Under the pieces are notes generated by a model. It saw nothing but the letters and a program-made list of their open reading frames with translations, had not been told where the DNA came from and ran no database searches. From Candidatus Zixiibacteriota bacterium (lineage in GTDB: Bacteria > Zixibacteria > MSB-5A5 > GN15 > FEB-12): a stretch of 7,645 bases of DNA. This document shows positions 1-5,348 of this stretch, piece by piece. The stretch spans positions 1-7,645 of the forward strand of contig JACRAV010000226.1 in assembly GCA_016213305.1 (NCBI GenBank). Direction: 5' to 3'. Every line of letters starts with the position of its first letter. The first letter of the stretch is position 1. The position numbers and the translations under genes are program-made.

Positions 1-43
1 GCTCCACCAGGAAATGCTCGGCTATGTCCGCGTAACGAAATAG
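1..43 (+). CDS. nosZ: Nitrous oxide reductase NosZ, C-terminal tail (partial)
   Basis: Base 1 is the third base of a codon. From base 2 the frame reads LHQEMLGYVRVTK and stops at TAG (41-43). NosZ reduces N2O to N2 in the periplasm, and its C-terminal cupredoxin domain carries the binuclear CuA centre. The CuA motif of the family ends in His-x2-Met close to the C-terminus. Here H-Q-E-M fits those last two ligands, and the LHQEM spelling resembles clade II enzymes more than the LHMEM form of the proteobacterial clade I enzymes. The nosL, nosD, nosF and nosY genes immediately downstream strongly support the call. Only 13 residues are visible, so the catalytic CuZ domain, the CuA cysteines and the signal peptide type (Sec or Tat) cannot be judged. 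Confidence 0.75.
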   Translation, partial: LHQEMLGYVRVTK

Positions 44-76
44 CAATGACGAATTGCGCTGATTAACCCCTTGAGA

Positions 77-105
77 TCGGGGGTCGGGTATAACCCGGCC
101 CCCGA
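77..105 (+). terminator. Strong intercistronic hairpin between nosZ and the nosL fusion
   Basis: Bases 77-89 pair with 93-105 in a 13-bp GC-rich stem closed by a 3-base loop (ATA, 90-92). The only imperfection is one T-G wobble (84 with 98). No run of T follows (the next bases are ccatttcgg), so it is not a classical intrinsic terminator. It may cause partial termination or protect the 3' end of nosZ mRNA, which would let nosZ be expressed above its accessory genes. The structure is seen directly; its role is inferred. Confidence 0.5.
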
Positions 106-123
106 CCATTTCGGAATGAACGA

Positions 124-1170
124 ATGAACAGATGGTCCCGTCTCATCATAACCGTCGCCGCGCTGGCGCTGGCGGCCACCTACTATCTTCCACTGTGGCA
201 TATCTCCCTTGATGCACCGCAGTACCCGGAAGGACTGGGGTTTCGGATCTGGATCAACAAGATGACGGGACAAAATCCGGGTGATCTTGACAAAATCAAC
301 AATCTGAATCACTATATCGGGATGAAAAAGATCCATCCGGACTCGATCAAGGAACTCAAAGTCATGCCCTGGATCATGCGCGGCGTCATGATGTTCGGCC
401 TGCTGGCGGCGATCACCGGTCGGCGTTCCTGGCTCTTGATCTGGTTGATTCTCTTTGTGCTGGTATCGATTGCCGGTTTCGTGGATTATTACAAATGGGG
501 GTATGACTACGGTCATAATCTGGATCAGGAGCATGCCATCATCAAAGTCCCCGGCATGAGTTACCAGCCGCCGCTCATCGGATATAAGAAACTCCTGAAT
601 TTCACCGCGTCGTCATGGCCGGATACCGGCGGCATGGTGGCGATTGCCTCGTTTCTGGCCGGTCTCGGCGTATTCCTTTTCGAACTTCGCCGCAAGCGAC
701 CCGCCGGGAAAGTCGCCGGCGCGACCGCAGTGATCGCCCTGTTCCTGCTGGCCAGCTGTGGCGCCAGTGGGCCTATTCCTATCCAGTACGGCCAGGATGC
801 CTGTGACTATTGTTCGATGACCATCGCCGATCAGAATTTTGCCGCCGAACTGGTGAATCACAAAGGCAAAGCGTACAAATTTGATTCGATCGAATGCCTG
901 GCGGCTTATTGCGTCAAATCACCCACCCAGTCCGACCACGCCTCCCTGTATGTCACCGATCGCAACCACCCCGGCCGGCTCGTGGAGCTGGAAAAGACCA
1001 GCCTGGTGGGCACCGAACGACTCCGCTCCCCGATGGGAATGGGGCTGGTGGCGGTTGGTTCTGCAGTCGCCGCTGACTCTGTAAAGATCGCTTACGGCGG
1101 AGACACTCTTTCCTGGGATCGAGTCAAACAGCGCGTGGCCGAAGACTGGCATGTCGCTCCGGGCGAATAA
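124..1170 (+). CDS. nosL: Fusion of a four-helix membrane domain (NosB-like position) with copper chaperone NosL
   Basis: This 348-residue protein has two parts. Residues 1-190 are a membrane domain with hydrophobic helices near 7-25, 80-98, 103-120 and 171-187, and periplasmic loops containing LNHYIGMKKIH (61-71) and YGHNLD (129-134). A basic RRKR (189-192), a fifth hydrophobic stretch (196-211) and a lipobox LLAS-Cys (Cys212) follow. Residues 213-348 are a NosL domain with CDYCSM (Cys227, Cys230, Met232), which fits the Cys/Met copper site of NosL, and SPMGMG (302-307), typical of the family. NosL delivers Cu(I) in the periplasm for NosZ maturation. Positive charges favour the N-terminus, residues 100-101 and 189-192 on the cytoplasmic side, which places NosL in the periplasm. 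The ATG at 124 is chosen because helix 1 follows at once; the ATG at 116 is out of frame and stops. Shine-Dalgarno is weak. The N-terminal half sits where nosB lies in some clade II clusters, but homology to NosB is not shown. No plausible separate nosL start was found. Confidence 0.85.
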   Translation: MNRWSRLIITVAALALAATYYLPLWHISLDAPQYPEGLGFRIWINKMTGQNPGDLDKINNLNHYIGMKKIHPDSIKELKVMPWIMRGVMMFGLLAAITGRRSWLLIWLILFVLVSIAGFVDYYKWGYDYGHNLDQEHAIIKVPGMSYQPPLIGYKKLLNFTASSWPDTGGMVAIASFLAGLGVFLFELRRKRPAGKVAGATAVIALFLLASCGASGPIPIQYGQDACDYCSMTIADQNFAAELVNHKGKAYKFDSIECLAAYCVKSPTQSDHASLYVTDRNHPGRLVELEKTSLVGTERLRSPMGMGLVAVGSAVAADSVKIAYGGDTLSWDRVKQRVAEDWHVAPGE

Positions 1171-1188
1171 CCTGAGGACCGGCGAGTT

Positions 1189-2469
1189 ATGGCATTCCAC
1201 CGATCACCATACGGTTCCGGCTCACCAGTCGCATGTATTCTTGGGTCGCTCATTATCTGTTTCGCCATCTGGCCGCAGGCGAGCGGGCAGGCCGCTGTTT
1301 TGACGGTCACCCCCGGCGGGACACTTCGGACCATCGGCGACGCGGTGCGCGCGGCGGCCCCGCATGACACGATCGATATCACCGCCGGCGCGTACGTTGA
1401 ACACCATCTGGTAATCGACAAACCCCTGAACCTCCGGGGAACCGGCTGGCCGCAGATCACCAGCGATGATTCGGGCGATGTCATTTTGATTCGCTCGTCG
1501 AATGTCAGCGTGTCCGGCCTTCAGGTGAGCGGCGCGACGGTCAGTTTTCTTCGTGAAAACGCCGCCATCAAGGTCGAACTGAGCCGACATGTCACGGTGA
1601 GGGGCAATCGACTTCTAAACAATTTCTTCGGGGTCTATCTGGCCAAGTCTGATAGTTGCGAGGTCACCGGAAACACTATCATCGGCCGATCAACCGACCT
1701 GTCGGTCTCCGGCAACGGCATCCACTTGTGGTACTGCAACCATGCCCGAATCGACAGCAATGCGGTCAGCGGCCAGCGCGACGGCATCTACTTCGAATTT
1801 GTCACCCACAGTTTGATCACCCGCAACCGGAGCGCCGACAACCTCCGTTACGGCCTGCATTTCATGTTCTCGGACAGCTGTCGGTATGAGGGGAATGAGT
1901 TTACACGCGACGGCGCCGGGGTGGCGGTGATGTACACCAATCACATCCAGATGATCGCCAATACTTTTTCCCGGAATTGGGGATCCGCGGCGTATGGACT
2001 CTTGTTGAAGGATATCCGGGACAGCGAAGTGAGACAGAACAAGTTTTCGCAGAACTCGGTGGCCTTGCATATGGAAGGGAGTAGCGGTATCGACCTGTAC
2101 GATAATGTGTTCACCGACAACGGGTGGGCGGTGAAGATTATGGCCAACTGTATCGCTATCCGCTTTTCGCGAAATAGCTTTACGAACAACACCTTTGTCG
2201 TGGCGACCAACAGCTTGCAGACCAATTCCACATTCGAAGAGAATTACTGGAGCGGCTACCGCGGATACGATCTGGACCGCGACGGTTTCGGCGACGTCCC
2301 CTACCGGCCGGTCTCCCTGTTTTCGCTGGTGGTCGAAGGAAATCCCCCCGCGCTCATTCTCGTCAGAAGCCTGCTCACCGAAGTGCTGAATCTGGCGGAG
2401 AAGGTTATTCCCACCCTGACCCCAGCAGCGCTTGTTGATCGCAAACCCCTGCTCAGGCCGCCGTCATGA
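1189..2469 (+). CDS. nosD: NosD, periplasmic beta-helix copper-centre maturation protein
   Basis: The 426-residue product has a hydrophobic segment near 14-29 ending in ASGQAA, consistent with a Sec signal peptide. A right-handed parallel beta-helix (CASH/NosD repeats) spans about 38-350, with recurring N-x-F/N-x-hydrophobic turns such as GNRLLNN, GNTIIG, GNEFTRD, ANTFSRN, DNVFTDN and RNSFTNN. Family hallmarks are GNGIHLWYCN (175-184), DGIYFEF (198-204), YGLHFMFSD (221-229) and NYWSGYRGYDLDRDGFGD (352-369). NosD works with the ABC pair NosF/NosY and is needed to assemble the Cu-S (CuZ) centre of NosZ in the periplasm; the exact cargo of NosDFY is still debated. A GAGGA lies at 1174-1178, 10 bases before the ATG. 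The gene starts 18 bases after the NosL fusion and overlaps nosF by four bases. The C-terminal 40 residues after the beta-helix form a hydrophobic/amphipathic tail. Nothing looks truncated. Confidence 0.95.
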   Translation: MAFHRSPYGSGSPVACILGSLIICFAIWPQASGQAAVLTVTPGGTLRTIGDAVRAAAPHDTIDITAGAYVEHHLVIDKPLNLRGTGWPQITSDDSGDVILIRSSNVSVSGLQVSGATVSFLRENAAIKVELSRHVTVRGNRLLNNFFGVYLAKSDSCEVTGNTIIGRSTDLSVSGNGIHLWYCNHARIDSNAVSGQRDGIYFEFVTHSLITRNRSADNLRYGLHFMFSDSCRYEGNEFTRDGAGVAVMYTNHIQMIANTFSRNWGSAAYGLLLKDIRDSEVRQNKFSQNSVALHMEGSSGIDLYDNVFTDNGWAVKIMANCIAIRFSRNSFTNNTFVVATNSLQTNSTFEENYWSGYRGYDLDRDGFGDVPYRPVSLFSLVVEGNPPALILVRSLLTEVLNLAEKVIPTLTPAALVDRKPLLRPPS

Positions 2470-3164
2470 TAGAAATACACAATCTCACCAAGCGGTTTGG
2501 AAAATTCACCGCCCTCGACCGGGTGTCGCTTGCGATGTCGGCAGGCCGGTGCACGGCGGTGATCGGGCCGAACGGGTCGGGAAAATCGACCATGATCAAG
2601 TGCCTGCTCGGGCTGGCGACGCCGACCGAGGGGCGGATCACCATTGGCGGAACGCCGCTCAACGGCGACTGCTCGTATCGAAAAGATATCGGTTACATGC
2701 CCCAGCTGGCCCGCTTTCCACAGGACCTCAAGTCATCCGAAGTGATGGAAATGATCGTCCGGCTTCGCGGCGACGCCATCTCCGCGGAACCGCTGTATGA
2801 CCTGTCGGCGGAATCGCACAAGCGGGTCCGCACGCTATCTGGCGGAAATCGGCAGAAACTGTCGGCGGTGATTGCCACCATGTTCAAGCCGAATATCTTG
2901 ATTCTCGATGAACCAACCGCCGGACTGGATCCGATCGCCAGTCATCGGCTGAAGGATTATCTGCAAGCCGAACGCAAGCGCGGCACCACCATCGTTCTCA
3001 CTTCCCATATCCTTTCGGAGCTTGAGGAATTGGCGGATGACATCATCTTTTTGCTCGAAGGCAAAGTTCGATTTGCGGGAGGGCTTGGTCAATTGCGTGA
3101 AATGACTGGCGAGACCCGCCTTTCAGCGGCGATTGCCCGCGTCATGGAGAGCAACGGCAAATGA
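2466..3164 (+). CDS. nosF: NosF, ABC transporter ATPase for NosZ maturation
   Basis: The 232-residue protein is a single ABC nucleotide-binding domain with all the usual motifs. These are Walker A GPNGSGKST (34-42), Q-loop Gln80 in MPQ, signature LSGGN (124-128), Walker B ILILDE (144-149), D-loop GLD (153-155) and switch His181. It should form the cytoplasmic ATPase of a NosF2Y2 transporter that couples ATP hydrolysis to NosD-dependent maturation of the NosZ copper-sulfur centre. At 232 residues it is short for the family; proteobacterial NosF proteins of about 300 residues carry an extra C-terminal part absent here. The start ATG overlaps the nosD stop as ATGA (2466-2469), and its own stop overlaps nosY the same way, which indicates translational coupling. 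By sequence alone it could be any ABC-2 type ATPase; the position between nosD and nosY fixes the assignment. Confidence 0.93.
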   Translation: MIEIHNLTKRFGKFTALDRVSLAMSAGRCTAVIGPNGSGKSTMIKCLLGLATPTEGRITIGGTPLNGDCSYRKDIGYMPQLARFPQDLKSSEVMEMIVRLRGDAISAEPLYDLSAESHKRVRTLSGGNRQKLSAVIATMFKPNILILDEPTAGLDPIASHRLKDYLQAERKRGTTIVLTSHILSELEELADDIIFLLEGKVRFAGGLGQLREMTGETRLSAAIARVMESNGK

Positions 3165-3952
3165 AACTGACCCTCAAAGTCGGCTGGTACTCTATCCGCG
3201 ATGTCCTCCGGGGCAAATGGGCGCTGGTCTATCTGCTCTTCTTCTTTGTGACCACCGCCGGGCTGTTTCAGCTTGAAGTCCAACCGGCCAAAGTGACCGA
3301 CAGCTTGATCAGCATCGTCTTGTTTCTGATCCCGCTCGTCAGTCTGCTGTTCGGCTCGATGTACGTCTATAATTCACGCGAGTTTGTCGAACTTCTTCTC
3401 AGCCAGCCGGTGCGTCGTTGGACGGTGTTTCTGGGCATGTACCTCGGGCTGACGCTTTCGCTGGTGATCGGATTTGTCGTCGGAATTCTGGCGCCGTACC
3501 TCATCTTCGGAGCGCTGAGCGCCGCGCAGGCCCCTGTGGTGCTTACCCTCGCGCTCGTGGGTTCGGCGCTGACCGCTATTTTTGTCGGCCTGGCTTTCTT
3601 CGTGTCCACCTGGATCGATGACAAGAGCCGCGGGCTGGCGCTGGCAATCGGCATCTGGCTGTTTTGTGCGCTGGTCTATGACGGCGTTGTACTTCTGGTC
3701 GCCTACGCCTTCGCCGACTATCCGCTCGAAGCCCCAATGCTCAGTTTGATGTTCTCCAATCCGGTCGATCTGGCCCGCCTGATACTTCTGCTGAAAGCCG
3801 ATATGGCCGCGCTCATGGGGTACACCGGCGCGGTGTTCACCCGGTTCCTGGGATCGGGATTCGGGTTCGTGGTCGCGTCGCTGTCGCTGGTCGTCTGGAC
3901 CGTCTCGCCGGTGCTGGCCGGCCTCTGGCGGTTTCAGCGCAAGGACTTCTAA
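3161..3952 (+). CDS. nosY: NosY, ABC transporter permease for NosZ maturation
   Basis: The 263-residue integral membrane protein looks like an ABC-2 type permease. It has a short basic cytoplasmic N-terminus (MKLTLKVGWYSIRDVLRGKW) and about six hydrophobic segments, near 20-36, 48-70, 88-115, 122-147, 158-182 and 232-255. The motif SREFVELLLSQPVRR (72-86), after the second helix, and FSNPVDLARL (199-208) match the NosY/ABC-2 pattern, in which the first acts as a coupling region with the ATPase. NosY forms the membrane channel of NosDFY. It overlaps nosF by ATGA (3161-3164) and is the last gene of the operon in this window. The next gene converges on it with only 30 bases between the stop codons. 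No convincing terminator is seen in that gap. Confidence 0.92.
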   Translation: MKLTLKVGWYSIRDVLRGKWALVYLLFFFVTTAGLFQLEVQPAKVTDSLISIVLFLIPLVSLLFGSMYVYNSREFVELLLSQPVRRWTVFLGMYLGLTLSLVIGFVVGILAPYLIFGALSAAQAPVVLTLALVGSALTAIFVGLAFFVSTWIDDKSRGLALAIGIWLFCALVYDGVVLLVAYAFADYPLEAPMLSLMFSNPVDLARLILLLKADMAALMGYTGAVFTRFLGSGFGFVVASLSLVVWTVSPVLAGLWRFQRKDF

Positions 3953-3982
3953 TTCAAATCGGGCGACATTCCACCCGTGACA

Positions 3983-4957
3983 TCAGAATCGTTTCGTATA
4001 AAAGTGGCAGTACGGCTCCTTGCCGGTGCGATCGTAATAATTCTGATGATACTGCTCCGCCTCCCAGAACGTGCCCGCTGGGGCAACCTGCGTGACCACC
4101 TTATACCCCTTGGCCTCGAGCAGGCCGATCAACTTTTCGGTAATCTGTTTCTGCTCGGTGTCGGTGTAGAACACAGCTGAGCGGTACTGATCGCCGATAT
4201 CCGGCCCCTGGCGGTCCACCTGCGTTGGATCGTGAATTTCGAAAAACAAACGAGCCAGTTTTTCAAAAGTCGTTTTGCTCGGATCAAAAACAACTTCGAC
4301 TGTTTCGGCGTGGCCGGTGGTATCGGTGCAGACCTCTTCATAGGTCGGATGCTCGGTGTGCCCGCCCATATACCCGACCCGCGCCGAAATAACCCCCTCG
4401 GTCTGCTTGAGCAGATGTTCGGTCCCCCAGAAACAGCCGCCCGCAAAATACGCTCGCTGGGTGGCGACCGATGATGACGACGGCACGAAGTTCATCGAAA
4501 TCGAATTGACGCAGTGTCTGGTGTCCTTGGGCGTGAACCCTTCCCCCTCGAACACATGGCCCAGATGCGCCCCGCAGGCGGCACAGGTGATTTCGGTCCG
4601 CCGACCGTCGGCGTCAACCGTTCGCTTGACCGCACCGGGGATGGCGTCGTCGAAACTCGGCCAGCCGCAACCGGAATCAAATTTGTCCTTCGACTGATAC
4701 AAAGCCGCACCACACCGCTTGCAGGTGTAGGTTCCCTCCGCATTGAATTTGTAATACTTCCCCGAGAATGGCGCCTCGGTTCCTTTGTGGACGATCACTC
4801 GCTCTTCTTCAGGGGTCAATTTGTGAACTGTCATGCTTTTCTCCGTAGCTGTTTGCGATGAAAGACGCGTGGTCACGGCCAAGCCGGCGCCGACCGCCAC
4901 GAGCGCCACTATCAAAAGCCAGGGGCGAATATGCGATGTTATCGATCGAACGATCAT
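3983..4957 (-). CDS. msrBA: Membrane-anchored peptide-methionine sulfoxide reductase, MsrB-MsrA fusion
   Basis: The protein has 324 residues if it starts at the ATG at 4957. It reduces methionine-R-sulfoxide (MsrB) and methionine-S-sulfoxide (MsrA) in proteins. Residues 13-28 are a hydrophobic anchor, so the catalytic part should face the periplasm. MsrB (about 45-158) has zinc ligand pairs CKRC (79/82) and CAAC (125/128), a resolving Cys97 in SGCGWPSF and the catalytic Cys149 in RHCVNSISMNF. MsrA (about 167-320) has the catalytic Cys175 in GGCFWGTE, GYMGGHTEHPTYEEVC and a C-terminal Cys317 at a suitable distance to be resolving. The start at 4957 has GAGGA five bases upstream. An ATG at 4969 and a GTG at 5017 are in frame but have poorer signals. 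The domain order is B-A, opposite to the A-B order in PilB-type enzymes, and no thioredoxin-like domain is present, so a separate reductant is needed. The gene stands alone and converges on nosY. Confidence 0.93.
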   Translation of the reverse strand: MIVRSITSHIRPWLLIVALVAVGAGLAVTTRLSSQTATEKSMTVHKLTPEEERVIVHKGTEAPFSGKYYKFNAEGTYTCKRCGAALYQSKDKFDSGCGWPSFDDAIPGAVKRTVDADGRRTEITCAACGAHLGHVFEGEGFTPKDTRHCVNSISMNFVPSSSSVATQRAYFAGGCFWGTEHLLKQTEGVISARVGYMGGHTEHPTYEEVCTDTTGHAETVEVVFDPSKTTFEKLARLFFEIHDPTQVDRQGPDIGDQYRSAVFYTDTEQKQITEKLIGLLEAKGYKVVTQVAPAGTFWEAEQYHQNYYDRTGKEPYCHFYTKRF

Positions 4958-4962
4958 TGGTG

Positions 4963-4967
4963 TCCTC
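4963..4967 (-). promoter_or_regulatory. Ribosome binding site deciding the msrBA start
   Basis: On the - strand GAGGA is followed by five bases and the ATG at 4957-4955. Neither of the longer in-frame starts (ATG 4969, GTG 5017) has so clear a Shine-Dalgarno match. The chosen start also places the hydrophobic anchor close to the N-terminus, as expected for a signal anchor. Confidence 0.6.
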
Positions 4968-5023
4968 ATTTCTCTGCGAATGCTCCTGATTCGCCAGCCA
5001 GCCCGGCCGTCTGTCACAGATAA

Positions 5024-5064
5024 GACAAAAAGTCCGGCGTTGTGGTTCCCTATTTTGTCGGACT
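5024..5064 (-). repeat. Two interleaved inverted repeats in the msrBA leader (pseudoknot-like or terminator-like)
   Basis: GACAAAA (5024-5030) is complementary to TTTTGTC (5053-5059), and AGTCCG (5031-5036) is complementary to CGGACT (5059-5064). The order a-b-a'-b' is that of an H-type pseudoknot; the two stems share one base and could instead be alternatives. Read on the - strand, the AGTCCG/CGGACT stem has a loop of about 22 bases and is followed directly by TTTTT, so it could also act as a weak terminator or attenuator ahead of msrBA. The pairing is seen; the function is inferred. Confidence 0.35.
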
Positions 5065-5120
5065 CGCGTCATTTTCACGCGTTTGCGCTTTCAAGTACAG
5101 GTCAGAGAGAGAACCGCGAG

Positions 5121-5151
5121 ACGGCCGGTGGCCGACCCTAAAAACGGCCGT
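5121..5151 (-). repeat. Inverted repeat in the presumed msrBA leader
   Basis: ACGGCCG (5121-5127) is the perfect reverse complement of CGGCCGT (5145-5151), a 7-bp GC-rich stem with a 17-base loop. A further GGCCG-type repeat inside the loop offers alternative pairing. It lies downstream of the candidate promoter and upstream of the msrBA start, so it would be part of the 5' leader. Confidence 0.35.
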
Positions 5152-5166
5152 TACTGATCCCTCCAG

Positions 5167-5195
5167 ATTATCTACGATATATCTCTGTGGGACAA
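5167..5195 (-). promoter_or_regulatory. Candidate sigma70-type promoter for msrBA
   Basis: On the - strand TTGTCC (5195-5190, 4 of 6 matches to TTGACA) and GATAAT (5172-5167, 5 of 6 matches to TATAAT) are separated by 17 bases. It lies in the most AT-rich stretch of the intergenic region and points towards msrBA. Transcription from it would give a leader of about 200 bases before the ATG at 4957. Promoter consensus in this organism is unknown, so this is a pattern match only. Confidence 0.4.
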
Positions 5196-5225
5196 TACGA
5201 TACGACAATATCTGCCACTGACAAT
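5191..5225 (-). repeat. Three direct ATTGTC hexamers at the candidate msrBA promoter
   Basis: GACAAT on the + strand (ATTGTC on the - strand) occurs at 5191-5196, 5204-5209 and 5220-5225, with start-to-start spacings of 13 and 16 bases. The first overlaps the proposed -35 box and the others lie just upstream of it. This is where an activator or repressor could bind, but spacing is not regular and no known operator is matched. Confidence 0.3.
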
Positions 5226-5245
5226 CGGTTCGGCTGAAACGACGC

Positions 5246-5265
5246 GGGCTTTCGTGAGAAAGCCC
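5246..5265 (-). terminator. 8-bp hairpin downstream of cheB
   Basis: GGGCTTTC (5246-5253) pairs perfectly with GAAAGCCC (5258-5265) around a four-base loop. It lies about 85 bases past the cheB stop codon and before the candidate msrBA promoter, the expected place for the end of the chemotaxis-type operon. No T-run follows on the - strand, so intrinsic termination is doubtful. Confidence 0.4.
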
Positions 5266-5326
5266 CCCTGACCTTTCAGATCGGAAATTGTTGTCGAAGA
5301 GCTAAACCGGGATTATTGCCATAGGT

Positions 5327-5348
5327 GTGAAGACGGTTCCGTATTCAC
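5327..5348 (-). terminator. Hairpin immediately after the cheB stop codon
   Basis: GTGAA (5327-5331) and ACGG (5333-5336) pair with CCGT (5339-5342) and TTCAC (5344-5348), with one internal mismatch. The structure begins at the base after the cheB TGA. An alternative pairing uses GTGTGA (5325-5330) with TCACAC (5349-5354), which covers the stop codon. There is no T-tract, so it may be a 3'-end stabiliser rather than a terminator. Confidence 0.3.

Larger units (their letters stand above)
4958..5348. other. Non-coding region between cheB and msrBA
   Basis: These 391 bases hold no believable gene; the open frames here are short or are extensions of neighbours. The region is more AT-rich around 5160-5230 than the coding sequence. 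In - strand order it holds hairpins after the cheB stop (5327-5348 and 5246-5265), a cluster of three ATTGTC hexamers (5191-5225), a candidate promoter (5167-5195), a 7-bp inverted repeat (5121-5151) and a pseudoknot-like pair of inverted repeats (5024-5064) ahead of msrBA. No tRNA or recognised riboswitch class was found by eye. Confidence 0.6.

Noticed and set aside
71..94. TTGAGA and TATAAC as a promoter for the NosL fusion
   Set aside because: The spacer is only 12 bases and the -10-like box lies inside the hairpin; read-through from nosZ is simpler.
22..534. Long open frame on the - strand opposite the NosL fusion, coding potentially for 170 residues
   Set aside because: It is antisense to a protein with clear domains, has no recognisable motif and covers a strong hairpin; typical of GC-rich antisense frames.
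3953..3982. Possible bidirectional terminator between nosY and msrBA
   Set aside because: Only a 4-bp CGGG/CCCG pairing is found and there is no T-tract, too weak to annotate.
3977..4180. Short + strand frame after nosY that might extend the nos operon
   Set aside because: It lies antisense to the conserved C-terminus of MsrA and has no Shine-Dalgarno or membrane/copper motif.
4958..5017. N-terminal extension of MsrBA to the GTG at 5017
   Set aside because: The extension adds 20 polar, basic residues before the anchor and lacks a good ribosome site, while ATG 4957 has GAGGA at the right distance.
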